Assembly: GCA_963582065.1 (NCBI GenBank)
Contig: CAUZRQ010000014.1
Coordinates: 12,526 to 76,525 of the forward strand
Length of the DNA stretch: 64,000 nt
DNA from: UBA8437 sp963582065
Lineage (GTDB): Bacteria; Planctomycetota; Planctomycetia; Planctomycetales; Planctomycetaceae
Direction: 5' to 3'
Shown: positions 35,753-45,183 of the stretch, piece by piece
Numbering within the stretch: position 1 is the stretch's first letter
Layout of the letters: every line of letters starts with the position of its first letter
The notes under the pieces: model-generated
Told to the model about the DNA's origin: nothing
Databases searched by the model: none
Seen by the model: the letters and a program-made list of their open reading frames with translations, nothing else
Translations under genes and position numbers: made by a program

Positions 35753-37834
35753 ATGGCGAGTCCCGAGCAACCCGGTCACAAGAAACTGGGCCAGTTGGCC
35801 GCAACGGCCATCTGCGGCAACGACATCACGTCGAGTTGCCTGTACGTCTCGGCGCTGGCCACAATGGCCGCCGCACACCTTTCGCCGTTCTCACTGCTGC
35901 TCGTTGCGGCGGTGTTGTACCTGTTCCGCAAGATCTACGCGGAGGTCGTCGGGGCCCTGCCGCTCAACGGCGGTGCCTACAACGCGCTGCTCAACACCAC
36001 CAGCAAGTCCCGCGCGTCGGTCGCCGCCTGTCTGACGCTGCTCTCCTACATGGCCACCGCGGTCATCTCGGCCATCGAAGCGGTTCACTATGTCCGCTCG
36101 ATATGGGACGGACTGCCCGAGATCGCAGCCACCATCGGCCTGCTGGCGGTCTTCATGATCCTGACGATCGTGGGGATCACCGAGAGCGCCAAGGTGGCGA
36201 TCGGGATCTTCCTGACGCACCTGGTCGTGCTGGGCCTGCTGATCATCATCGGTATCGTCTGGGTCTGCAGCCACGACGCTCATCTCGACGACAACTTCGA
36301 GGGCGGAGCCGACCTGTCGGCACCCGTCCATCGCCAGCAGATCGTCTCGGGCAAGATGCTCGACCGGAAGGCCCGGACGACGGACCTGAAGAACCAGGTG
36401 ATCGAGGATGTCGAGACCGAGTTGAAGAACGGGACTCTTCCGGCATCGCTCGCGGTGTACCTCGAGGAGAAGGGTATCGATGTCGACGGCGAAACGGTGA
36501 CGCCGGTCGAAGGGACTCCGGGGCGGTGGAGAATCGGCACCGGCGGAGTCGAGGTGCTGGTCCAGCAGGACGAGGTGAAGGAGGGTGCCGAGGAGGGGCA
36601 CGGCGGCAAGGAGCGGCGGCTGGCGGTGCTGACCGAGTCGAGCCTGCTGGTGGCGCTGTTCTTCGGGTTCTGTGCCGCGATGCTGGGAATCTCGGGCTTC
36701 GAGAGCTCGGCGAACTTCGTCGAAGAGCAGGAGCCGGGGGTCTTTCCCAAGACGTTGAGAAACATGTGGATCGCCGTCTCGATCCTCAACCCCGCCATGG
36801 CCTTCCTGACACTGGCCGTACTTCGGGTCGAGGAGGTGGGCTTCCACAAGGATCACCTCCTGGCCCACCTGGGCGATGTGACCGCCGGCCCCTGGCTGAA
36901 GCTGTTGATTTCCGTCGACGCCGCGCTGGTGCTCAGTGGAGCCGTGTTGACCAGTTATGTCGGCGTGACCGGCCTGGTCCACCGCATGACGCTCGACCGC
37001 TGCCTGCCCCAGTTCCTGTTGAAGAAGAACAAGAGGTTCGGCACCACGCATCGGATCATCATCGCCTTCTTCATCCTGGCCGTCTCGGTCCTGGTGGTCA
37101 CCGGCGGAGCACTCGAGGCGCTGGCCGGCGTCTACACGTTGTCGTTCCTGTCGGTGATGGTCCTGTTCGCGGTGGGCAACATGCTGCTGAAAGTGCGTCG
37201 CTCGCGGCTGGCCGGCGCACAGCCCGAGCGGGCACCCTGGATCTTCGTACTCATCGCCACCGCCGCCGCCGCCGCCGCGCTGGTGGGCATCGCCTTCGAC
37301 AAGCCCGACGACTTCATGGTCTTCCTGTATTACTTCATCCCCGCACTGGTGGTCGTGATGATCATGCTCTGGCGGGTCCATCTGCTCAAATCGGTGTACC
37401 TGATCGTCCGGTACCACAGCCAGTGGGTGTCAAGATTCCTGGGGAGCATCTACAGGGGCATCGACAAGAAAATTGAACAGATCAACTCGCAGCAGGTTGT
37501 CTTCTTCACCCGCGGAGACATGGTCGACAACCTGCGGCGAGCCGTCGAGTACGTCCGTGACAACGAGCAGACCAAGCGGATCAAGGTGGTGACGGTGGTC
37601 GAGCATCCGTCCGCGGGGCCCACCAAGCTCGAGATGGATCTCAAGGTGCTTGACGATGCCTACCCCGAAATCGATCTCGAGTTCGTCGAACTGGAGGGGA
37701 CGTTCGGCCCGGCACTGATCAACCGCTGCTCCAAGGAGTGGGGAATTCCCAAGAACCTGATGTTCATCGGGTCGCACGGCAAGAAGTTCAAGTACGACCA
37801 GGCAAGTCTGGGTGGGGTGCGGTTGATCATTTGA
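35753..37834 (+). CDS. APC-superfamily amino-acid-type permease with soluble insertion
   Basis: 693 aa from the ATG at 35753, with AGGA nearby. It has about 12 membrane helices, starting LGQLAATAICGNDITSSCLYVSALA, the unwound-helix region of the APC/LeuT fold. Between the fifth and sixth helices lies an unusual ~110-residue hydrophilic segment (about residues 185-295), including VSGKMLDRKARTTDLKNQVI and the VEGTPGRWRIGTGGVEVLVQ strands. After the last helix is a ~150-residue cytoplasmic C-terminal domain (residues ~545-693) with KIEQINSQQVVFFTRGDMVD and ALINRCSKEWGIPKNLMFIG, UspA-like in flavour. Substrate unknown. The next gene, a nitrilase-type amidase, is 71 bp downstream on the same strand. 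Confidence 0.82.
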   Translation: MASPEQPGHKKLGQLAATAICGNDITSSCLYVSALATMAAAHLSPFSLLLVAAVLYLFRKIYAEVVGALPLNGGAYNALLNTTSKSRASVAACLTLLSYMATAVISAIEAVHYVRSIWDGLPEIAATIGLLAVFMILTIVGITESAKVAIGIFLTHLVVLGLLIIIGIVWVCSHDAHLDDNFEGGADLSAPVHRQQIVSGKMLDRKARTTDLKNQVIEDVETELKNGTLPASLAVYLEEKGIDVDGETVTPVEGTPGRWRIGTGGVEVLVQQDEVKEGAEEGHGGKERRLAVLTESSLLVALFFGFCAAMLGISGFESSANFVEEQEPGVFPKTLRNMWIAVSILNPAMAFLTLAVLRVEEVGFHKDHLLAHLGDVTAGPWLKLLISVDAALVLSGAVLTSYVGVTGLVHRMTLDRCLPQFLLKKNKRFGTTHRIIIAFFILAVSVLVVTGGALEALAGVYTLSFLSVMVLFAVGNMLLKVRRSRLAGAQPERAPWIFVLIATAAAAAALVGIAFDKPDDFMVFLYYFIPALVVVMIMLWRVHLLKSVYLIVRYHSQWVSRFLGSIYRGIDKKIEQINSQQVVFFTRGDMVDNLRRAVEYVRDNEQTKRIKVVTVVEHPSAGPTKLEMDLKVLDDAYPEIDLEFVELEGTFGPALINRCSKEWGIPKNLMFIGSHGKKFKYDQASLGGVRLII

Positions 37835-37905
37835 CGGGTTTCCTTCTCTCGCTTCCCGTCGCCTGTTCGTAGGAACCCCAGCCAGTCTTCACCCAGCAGG
37901 TCACC

Positions 37906-38925
37906 ATGACCGAACGCTACTACGCCGCCTGTTGCCAGACCGACTTTCCCTGCCCGTCGGACCGGGAGGAGATCGGTGACCGGACGCGTCGGATGTGTGC
38001 GATCGCCGAGCAGACGATCGTCGGTTACGAACCGTTCCACGATGTCCGCCTGCTGGTTTTCCCCGAGTTTGCTCACGCCGCTCCGATCTACGACTCGGTC
38101 GAGATGCTCACCGCGCGGCTGGCCGTCGAGATCCCCAACGAACACACCGAGGCCTACCAGGCCCTGGCGGCCAAGTACGGCTGCCTGGTGCAGACCGGGT
38201 CGTTCATCGAGACCGACCCGGACTGGCCCGGGGTGCTGTTCAACACCACCTGCCTGGTCGGGGCCGACGGAGTGCTGTCGAAGTACCGCAAGGTCAACCC
38301 GTGGATCCCGTGGGAACTGCACGCCAGCCCCCACGACCTGGACGGTTACAGCGACGATCCGTTTCCGGTGGTCGAGACCGAACTGGGGAAGCTGGGCGCG
38401 GCGATCTGCTACGACTGGTTGTTCCCCGAGACGATCCGGCAACTGGCCTTCAACGGGGCCGAGGTGCTGATCCGGGTCTCGGCCTACATGGACCCCTGGG
38501 GAGCGACTCCGCCGATGGACTGGTGGACACTGTTCAACCGGGCCCGCGCGGTCGAGAACACCGCCTACGTCGTCGCCTGCAACCAGGGGGCGGCGTTCGA
38601 GAACTACCCGCCGTTCAGCTGGCCCGGCGGCAGCATGCTGGTCGACTACGACGGCCGGATCCTGGCCCAGGCCGATGCGGGGCCGGGCGAGAAGGTGGTG
38701 GTGGCTCCGATCGACCTGGCGGCGTTGCGGGCCGAACGGCAGCGGCGGATCGGCCATGACATGCGGAGCCATCTGCGCAGCGAAGTCCACACCTACCTCG
38801 AACAGTCCTGGTTGCCGTCGGCCGGCAGCCATCCTCTGACCGGCGACGAGATCCGCGGGCGGATCGACCGCGGGCGGGAACGATTGGGAACGGGTCCGGT
38901 TGCAACGACGGGAGAGAACCGATGA
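37906..38925 (+). CDS. Carbon-nitrogen hydrolase (nitrilase superfamily amidase)
   Basis: 339 aa. The catalytic triad is Glu54 (VFPEF), Lys129 (YRKVN) and Cys168 (GAAICYDWLFPE), as in aliphatic amidases, formamidases and N-carbamoyl hydrolases. Further family parts are FNRARAVENTAYVVACNQGA and GGSMLVDYDGRILAQA. It has a C-terminal extension like that of formamidase/amidase AmiE-type enzymes. Its stop overlaps the start of the giant lipoprotein (ATGA). Substrate unknown; the preceding permease may import it. Confidence 0.9.
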   Translation: MTERYYAACCQTDFPCPSDREEIGDRTRRMCAIAEQTIVGYEPFHDVRLLVFPEFAHAAPIYDSVEMLTARLAVEIPNEHTEAYQALAAKYGCLVQTGSFIETDPDWPGVLFNTTCLVGADGVLSKYRKVNPWIPWELHASPHDLDGYSDDPFPVVETELGKLGAAICYDWLFPETIRQLAFNGAEVLIRVSAYMDPWGATPPMDWWTLFNRARAVENTAYVVACNQGAAFENYPPFSWPGGSMLVDYDGRILAQADAGPGEKVVVAPIDLAALRAERQRRIGHDMRSHLRSEVHTYLEQSWLPSAGSHPLTGDEIRGRIDRGRERLGTGPVATTGENR

Positions 38926-41900
38926 TCGAGGACCGATGCCGGGTGCCGCAGTCCTGGTGCGGACTTGCCTTGCTGTTGACGGGCCTGGCGGCCGGTTGTT
39001 TCGACGACCCGCCGGCCCCTGATGCGGGGGGAAGTGAGGTTTCGGGCCAGGACGGCCAGGCGGCCGACCCGCCGTTCCGGGCGACCGCCGAACTGGTTTC
39101 GGAGAACAACCGTGGCGCGGGGCTGATGGAGCAGTACGATTACTCCAAGGCGATGGCGGTCTTCCAGAAGCTGGTCGATGACAATCCCGGTTGGCTCGAC
39201 GCAAAGGTCAACCTGGCCATCGCCGTGCTCCAGCACACCCAGAAGGGAGCTTCGGCCGTCCCGATTCTCGAGGAGGTCGTCGCCGCCGATCCCGACCACG
39301 CTGAGGCGACCTACTGCCTGGGCATCTCGCTGTTCCACGGCGGCCGCATCGGCCAGGCGGAGGTTCAGTTCCAGCGGGCCGTCAAGCAGGACCCCCTCGA
39401 CCCGCACTCGGCCTACTTCCTGGCCCGTTGCCTGGAAGACGATCACGCAGCAGAGGCGATCGGGTGGTACCAGAAGGCGCTGGAACTGGAGCCGTATTTC
39501 CAGTCGGCTCACTACCGTTGCTGGGACCTGCTGCGACAGGAGAAGAAGTACGAGGAATCGGGGCGGCACATGGAGGAGTTCAGCCTGCTCCGCAACCATC
39601 CACTCTCGGTCATCTTCGACTACAAGTACACGTTGATGGGCGCCAAGGGGATGGCGATCCGCGTCGGGCTTTCCCCCGACGACGTGCGGCCGATCAAGCG
39701 GCCCGAGGGTCCGCTGTTCGATCCGCCGGCACCGATCGCGGCGGCCGCGTCGGTCCGGGTGCCAGCCGGGGCCAGCCTGACCACCTGCGATGTCAACGGC
39801 GACGGATACCAGGACCTGTTCCTGGTCGCTGCCGACGGCAACCGCGTGTTGCTGGGAGCGGACCCGGCGAAGGGACTCGATGGATTCTCCATGGCCAAGG
39901 ACCACCCGCTGGCAGCGGTGCCCGACGTGATCGCTCCGTTGTGGGGCGATTTCGACAACGACGGACTGGTCGATGTCTACCTGTGTCGCAAGGGACCCAA
40001 CCAGTTGTGGCGGCAGTCGAAGGCGGGGGAGTGGGTCGACGTGACGGCCAAGGCCTCCGCGGCCGGGGCCGACGGCGAGACCATCGACGGTGTCTGCCTG
40101 GATCTCGATCACGATGCCGACCTGGACCTGCTGCTGATCCACCGCGACAAGCCTGCCCAACTGCTCAACAACAACCGGGACGGCACGTTCGAGGACATCA
40201 GCGCCAAGGTGGGCGTCGACCGCTCGGGTGCGATCTCGGCATCCGCCGTGGTCGCCGATTTTGACGGCGACCGTGACCTGGATATCCTGTTGCTGGGACC
40301 GCTCGGCGAAGCGGATGGTGGCAAACCGGTCGGCAACACCCTGTTGTGGAACGACCGCAGTTGGCGGTACCACGCCGACGAGACACTCGGCCAACTGGCC
40401 GCGGCACCGTTCGCGGCGGCGGTGGCCGGGGACGTCGATGCCGACGGACAGGTCGAAATCTACGGGGTCGATTCCGCCTCGCTGGTCCGCTGGACCCGCA
40501 AGCCCGACGGGAGCTGGGACAAGATGCTGCTGGGGTTCGGTGACGCTTCGGGTGCGATCGGTGAGGGGACTGTTCGGATCGCCCTGGCGGATGTGACCGG
40601 CGACGGGCGAGTGGAACTGCTGGTGGGGACCAGCGGCTGGTCGGCCTGGGTGCTGCCGACCGATCTGAAGAAGTTTGACCTGTTCGAGCTGGCCGATTCG
40701 GGTGAACACGATCCGCTGGGCACGTGGACCACGGTCGTGATCGACCACGCCCGTGGTCCGGCGGTCGTCGGCGCCACGGTCGACGGAGCACCGATGGCGT
40801 GGGCCGCCGGTGACGGTCGCCATCGGTTCTTTTCGATCGCGCTGTCGGGAAAGAAGAAGGGCAGCTTTCGCGAACGGTCCAACGCGTCGGGACTGGGAAA
40901 CACGGTGCTGGTCCGTGTCGGGGGCCGGACTATCCGCGGCGATTCGCTGCCGGCCGATTCGGGGGCCGGGCAGAGCCTGCAGCCCCTGGCAATGGGATCG
41001 GCCGGTGCCGAGCGGGCCGATTTTCTGAAGATCATCTGGTCCGAGGGGGTCACCCAGGCCCGGTTGAACCTGGCCGCCGGCGTCCGCCACGTGATCGAGG
41101 AAGAGGACAAGATGCCGACCAGCTGCCCGGTGCTGTTCGCCTGGGATGGCACCGGCTACCGCTTCGTCAGCGACCTGCTGGCCGTCGGCGGGATGGGCTA
41201 CCTGGTCGAACCGGGCACCTACGCGCCGTCGGATCCGACCGAGAACTTCCTGCTGCCGGCGGGCCTGGCCCGGCCGGCCGACGGGCGATTCCGGTTGAAG
41301 CTGACCGAGCCGATGCCCGAGCTGACGTACCTGGACCGGGTGGGCCTGGTTGCCTGGGACGTGCCGCCGGGATGGCAGATGGCGCTCGACGAACGACTGG
41401 CCACTGCGTTGCCGGATCCCTCGGGCCGGCCGATCACCTTCCGGGTTGTCCAGGATCCGAAGCGGGTCACCAACGAACGGGGCGAGGATGTGACCTCACG
41501 GGTCCGCAGCGTCGACCACCGCGCGGCCGAGGTGGGGCGGCTGGATCGCCGGTTCCTGGGCCGCCTGGCCGGCGAACACGTGCTGGTGATGGAGTTTTCC
41601 GAGCCGCTGGACCGCGGGCCGGGACGACCGGTGTTGTTGGCCGATGGCTGGGTCGAATTCCCCTACTCGCAGACGGCGTTCTCGGCCTGGCAGGCCAAGG
41701 CCGCGTTCGAGCCGCCGACGCTGGAGGCTCGAGACGCGAAGGGGAACTGGGTCGAGTTGGCGGCGAGCTTCGGGTACCCCGGCGGGATGCCCCGCCAGAT
41801 GGCTCTTCCGCTGCCGATCGACAGGCTGCCGCAGGGGACGACGGCGCTGAGATTGAGGACCAACCTCGAGATCTACTGGGACCGGTTGACGGTGATCCGC

Positions 41901-42350
41901 AGCGAGGACTGCCCGGAACTGGCCCGGCGACCGATGAAGCTGGTCGTGGCGGACCTGCGGGAGAGCGGTTTCATGGTGCGACAGTTGAAAGAACAGTTCC
42001 GGCCGCACTTCGACTACACCACCCGGGCCGCACACCCCGAGATCATGGACCCCGAGGGGTTCTACACCCGGTTCGGAGAGGTCGAGGAACTGGTCGGCAC
42101 CGCGGACGACGCGGTGGCGATCTTCGGTCCGGGCGAGGAGATCCACTTCGAGTTCGAGGCCCCCGAGAGCGGGCCCCCGAAGGGCTGGACCCGGCGGCTG
42201 GTGCTCGAGACGGTCGGCTGGTGCAAGGACATGGATCTCTACACCGGCGACGGCAGCACGGTGGAACCGTTGCCCGCGACCGGCCGCCCGATCGAGGCCC
42301 GTGACCGGCTGCATCGCAGGTACAACACCCGTTACCAGCGGGGGTGGTAA
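38922..42350 (+). CDS. Giant lipoprotein with TPR repeats and FG-GAP/VCBS beta-propeller
   Basis: 1142 aa. A lipobox-like LAAGC puts the lipid-anchored Cys at residue 26. Residues ~55-215 hold TPR units (AEATYCLGISLFHGGRIGQA, AEAIGWYQKALELEPYFQSA). Residues ~270-620 contain FG-GAP/VCBS calcium-type repeats with DVNGDGYQDL, DFDNDGLVDVYL, DLDHDADLDLLL, DFDGDRDLDILL and DVDADGQVEIYG. A CRTAC1/ASPIC-like segment is near ~660-720 (GGRTIRGDSLPAD, LKIIWSEGVTQARL). The remaining ~420 residues are beta-rich and unfamiliar. The start overlaps the amidase stop by ATGA. Secreted, probably surface-exposed; role in adhesion or substrate capture is inference. Confidence 0.85.
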   Translation: MIEDRCRVPQSWCGLALLLTGLAAGCFDDPPAPDAGGSEVSGQDGQAADPPFRATAELVSENNRGAGLMEQYDYSKAMAVFQKLVDDNPGWLDAKVNLAIAVLQHTQKGASAVPILEEVVAADPDHAEATYCLGISLFHGGRIGQAEVQFQRAVKQDPLDPHSAYFLARCLEDDHAAEAIGWYQKALELEPYFQSAHYRCWDLLRQEKKYEESGRHMEEFSLLRNHPLSVIFDYKYTLMGAKGMAIRVGLSPDDVRPIKRPEGPLFDPPAPIAAAASVRVPAGASLTTCDVNGDGYQDLFLVAADGNRVLLGADPAKGLDGFSMAKDHPLAAVPDVIAPLWGDFDNDGLVDVYLCRKGPNQLWRQSKAGEWVDVTAKASAAGADGETIDGVCLDLDHDADLDLLLIHRDKPAQLLNNNRDGTFEDISAKVGVDRSGAISASAVVADFDGDRDLDILLLGPLGEADGGKPVGNTLLWNDRSWRYHADETLGQLAAAPFAAAVAGDVDADGQVEIYGVDSASLVRWTRKPDGSWDKMLLGFGDASGAIGEGTVRIALADVTGDGRVELLVGTSGWSAWVLPTDLKKFDLFELADSGEHDPLGTWTTVVIDHARGPAVVGATVDGAPMAWAAGDGRHRFFSIALSGKKKGSFRERSNASGLGNTVLVRVGGRTIRGDSLPADSGAGQSLQPLAMGSAGAERADFLKIIWSEGVTQARLNLAAGVRHVIEEEDKMPTSCPVLFAWDGTGYRFVSDLLAVGGMGYLVEPGTYAPSDPTENFLLPAGLARPADGRFRLKLTEPMPELTYLDRVGLVAWDVPPGWQMALDERLATALPDPSGRPITFRVVQDPKRVTNERGEDVTSRVRSVDHRAAEVGRLDRRFLGRLAGEHVLVMEFSEPLDRGPGRPVLLADGWVEFPYSQTAFSAWQAKAAFEPPTLEARDAKGNWVELAASFGYPGGMPRQMALPLPIDRLPQGTTALRLRTNLEIYWDRLTVIRSEDCPELARRPMKLVVADLRESGFMVRQLKEQFRPHFDYTTRAAHPEIMDPEGFYTRFGEVEELVGTADDAVAIFGPGEEIHFEFEAPESGPPKGWTRRLVLETVGWCKDMDLYTGDGSTVEPLPATGRPIEARDRLHRRYNTRYQRGW

Positions 42351-42372
42351 CCGCCGACTTCACTGGCAAGAA

Positions 42373-42408
42373 CAGCACTGCGGGTCTGGAGGAAGGCCGC
42401 AGTTGCTG
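42373..42408. terminator. Stem-loop between convergent genes
   Basis: CAGCACTGCGG pairs with CCGCAGTTGCTG (11 bp with one bulge) around a 13-nt loop, in the 72 bp between the convergent lipoprotein and Nramp-like genes. It lacks a T-run but is well placed as a bidirectional terminator. Confidence 0.5.
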
Positions 42409-42422
42409 GCTCTTGCAGTCTC

Positions 42423-44312
42423 CTAATGTCCTCCACCGCCAGCCGTCAGTGTTAGCACGAGCCCGTAGATCAGACACGCGGCGATGATCAGGATGGTGAT
42501 AATCAGCAGGACACTCGTAGCCCGGCCCATCCGCAGACGCTTGTCGGTATGAAAAGCGAGCCAGGCAATCCCAAACATCAGCAGTGGAGTGTTGAAGGCC
42601 CCGTTGATCGTCTGGCCCAGGATGACGAGGAATTCCGGGCTGCTGGGGATGAACCAGGTGATTCCCAAGAAGGCCATCAGGTAGAGGTTCTGGAAGATGC
42701 GGTTGTAACGGCGACGCGTGTTCGCGTCCTCGTAGTTGATTGCTCCCATGCTCGAGAGCAGATCGGTCCACATGCGACCCGAAGCAGCGACGACAACGAT
42801 GATCGTTGAGTACAGCGTGCAGAAGCCGCCGAACATGAAGATGCCGTAGGACCAGGGTCCGTAGGTGTCGGTGTAGATCCTCGACAGTTGGTGAACGATC
42901 GACGTCCCGGTGGGCACGGTTGGCACCATGGCCTCGTCGCCAAAAGTCGCATCCAGCAGCACGCGATTGAGTCTCTGGACTTCGTTGGCAGAGAGTGAAT
43001 CGATGCCGTTGGTGTCCACCTGCTTGGCCAGAGTGACACCCTGTTCAGTTATTTCCTGGTTGTCGTTCTCTCCATCACGGAGCGTTGCGAACGCCTCAGC
43101 CGAGTACAGGTCCCGGCTCCCGATGAGTGCGTTCAACGCCGCCAGTCCCACCTCGTCGGAATTCACCGTGGTTTCGGTGGCGGCGGCGGCCTGCCTGATG
43201 GAGGCCTGTCCGTCCGGTGTCAGGGAACTCCAGATCCGTTTTGCGGGACCGTTCGTCTCGGACTGGCTTGCCGACTGAAGGTTGGTGCAGATTCGCTTCC
43301 AGTCCTTGATCTCCGGCGAGCTTCCGTCGGAATTGACCGTCAGTTGATCTGTGCTGAAGACCGCGCTGCCGACGAGAAAGTAGGCTGCGGTGATCAGCGT
43401 TGCCAGCAGCGTTGCCACCCCAGCATCGACTCTCAGCACGCGGATCCAGCCACGGGCCCGTTCGATCCAGCCGTCTTCACTGTCTGGACCGACATTTTCG
43501 GCGTACCCCTTTTCCAGGATCCAGTAGGGGTACATGAACATCTCGTTGGCCGTTGTCCCCAGCGCTCCCAGCAGACTGATCACGGCGATCGCGGCCAGGC
43601 CGGGTGTGATGTCACCCAGTGAGAACGACCAGCCTGAGGCCACGCTTGCGAGCGAGATTGGGTAACGCGGGTCCGGAAACAGCAGCAGCAGGACCAGGGC
43701 CACGACGACCGAGAGGCTGAAACCACAGACCAGCAATGCGATCAGTTTCTCGATGTGTCCGTAGACGCCCTTCCAGAGAATCGCAAACACGATCACAAAG
43801 CTGATGAACCCCCATGTGTTCTTCGATGCGACAGCACTGCCGATTCCCGGTATCACTCCGTTCAGCGTAAAGACACTGTCGAGCAGTCCGGCGGTGGAGG
43901 CCAGGATTCCGCCGACTGTCACCACCGAAAGCGTGTATCCGACGAGGTAGATGATGCCGATCCAGCCGGTCCCACGGAACTTCGGACCCGGGCACTGGTT
44001 GAGTGCCTGGATCGTGGTGCGGTTGTGCACCAGGCAGTAACGGCCGAGTTCGACCTGCAGGAAGTACTTGATGACGCAACTGAGAATCACGGCCCAGAAG
44101 AGTACGAAGCCGAACTTGGCCGCCTGCACCGGCACGTTGATCAACTCGCCGGAGCCGATCACCGAACCGCTGACGACGATGGCCGGTCCGATCGCCAGCA
44201 GCGTGCCGCCCCAGGTCCGCGGAGGCGGCTTCCAGCCGGGCGAACCGGAGGTGGCCGAAGTCCCCTCCGGGGAGTCCTCGGATCCGGACAAAGCGGGGTC
44301 ATCGGAAGCCAT
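42423..44312 (-). CDS. Nramp-like (LeuT-fold) transporter with atypical core motifs
   Basis: 629 aa, ~11-12 membrane helices. The first helix reads GPAIVVSGSVIGSGELINVP, where metal-transporting Nramp proteins normally have DPGN. The TM6 region has LGALGTTANEMFMYPYWILE in place of the MPH motif. Between a helix ending near residue 320 and the next near ~465 lies a ~140-residue soluble loop (DWKRICTNLQSASQSETNGP, SLTPDGQASIRQAAAATETT). The fold assignment is fair; classical Mn/Fe transport is doubtful because the ligand residues are absent. Annotation pipelines may still call it Nramp family divalent metal transporter. It faces the lipoprotein gene convergently. Confidence 0.78.
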   Translation of the reverse strand: MASDDPALSGSEDSPEGTSATSGSPGWKPPPRTWGGTLLAIGPAIVVSGSVIGSGELINVPVQAAKFGFVLFWAVILSCVIKYFLQVELGRYCLVHNRTTIQALNQCPGPKFRGTGWIGIIYLVGYTLSVVTVGGILASTAGLLDSVFTLNGVIPGIGSAVASKNTWGFISFVIVFAILWKGVYGHIEKLIALLVCGFSLSVVVALVLLLLFPDPRYPISLASVASGWSFSLGDITPGLAAIAVISLLGALGTTANEMFMYPYWILEKGYAENVGPDSEDGWIERARGWIRVLRVDAGVATLLATLITAAYFLVGSAVFSTDQLTVNSDGSSPEIKDWKRICTNLQSASQSETNGPAKRIWSSLTPDGQASIRQAAAATETTVNSDEVGLAALNALIGSRDLYSAEAFATLRDGENDNQEITEQGVTLAKQVDTNGIDSLSANEVQRLNRVLLDATFGDEAMVPTVPTGTSIVHQLSRIYTDTYGPWSYGIFMFGGFCTLYSTIIVVVAASGRMWTDLLSSMGAINYEDANTRRRYNRIFQNLYLMAFLGITWFIPSSPEFLVILGQTINGAFNTPLLMFGIAWLAFHTDKRLRMGRATSVLLIITILIIAACLIYGLVLTLTAGGGGH

Positions 44313-45183
44313 GGCGTGGATCTCGGGGGGGACGCTGAGATGAGTCGGATGGGCAAACAGGACCGCTCCGCCGGGACGGCGGGCCGGTCAACGTATCAGA
44401 GCGTTGCGGCCGGCGACAAGGCTGCCGCGACAGTCGCCGATCTGACGGGTTGACCGACAACGCATCAACCACATTTTACCAGTAAAAACCGGGACAAATC
44501 GTGATGTGGGGGGTTGACTTTACATGAGACACAGACTGAGAATGACTTGCTTCAATGATCCGGGTACCGAGAGACCAAAACGACCCACCATGAGACCCGC
44601 GGGGTCCTCCACAAACGTGGCCCCGTCCCGCCCAACAGCCTGCTGCGGTTCCTGATTTCCCACCTTCGCGACCCCCTTTGTCGCACTGGCCGCAGCGACG
44701 CTTGTCTCTGAAACCCCGAGGTCGATGCACGTGGATGAGCACGTGATTTGTATATGTACAGAGGACGCATCTGGAGGTTGATGCACAAACTGCGGGCCAC
44801 GGCACCTGGATTAATAGTCGGATCAGCAACCAGATCGACGGACAGGACTTGGTCACGTTTACAACCCATCGGATGCAGGTTCGTCACAGCACGAATTGAC
44901 CCCGGGTGTCGCATCGTAGGATGACGGCTTCCCCGAAACCTGTTATTCCCCAATCCTCCCAGATGGGATCTCAGATTAACCAGAGTACGCGAGCCGAATC
45001 ATCAGGGAAAATAATGAGAGACCGAGGCAGGGTGGCAGGGGTTTTTGATGACTCGGGCCACGGAGGCGTGTAGAGATAGGGAGACGAAGAGTTTCGAGAA
45101 CGAAAGCACGAACAGACACGAACAACAAGTCGGAACGCCCGGTGCAAGCGTCGGGGGTCAAAAGACGGAAGGACAGAGAAGAG
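44313..45183. other. 871-bp gene-free stretch
   Basis: This is the longest stretch without a convincing gene. Short minus-strand frames between 44476 and 44953 overlap one another in different frames, are cysteine- and serine-rich without domain features, and have no good ribosome-binding sites, so I do not call them. Parts (44460-44580, 44740-44830) are clearly less GC-rich than the surroundings. It contains a nested stem-loop at 44401-44463 and, near 44985-45180, the A-rich leader of the hypothetical-ptsN-sigma operon. No tRNA, IS end or long repeat seen. Confidence 0.6.
44401..44463 (-). promoter_or_regulatory. Nested stem-loop in the leader of the Nramp-like gene
   Basis: An outer stem GCGTTGCGG / CCGACAACGC (9 bp, one bulge) encloses an inner stem CGGCGAC / GTCGCCG (7 bp). 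It lies 89-151 bp upstream of the Nramp-like start on the minus strand. This could be a regulatory RNA leader; I do not recognise a known riboswitch core. Confidence 0.35.

Noticed and set aside
35539..37476. 645-residue frame inside the permease gene
   Set aside because: Same strand but different frame; no membrane helices or domains while the permease frame has them.
44476..44953. Three overlapping small minus-strand frames
   Set aside because: Different frames, no domains, cysteine-rich chance sequence, no good ribosome-binding sites.
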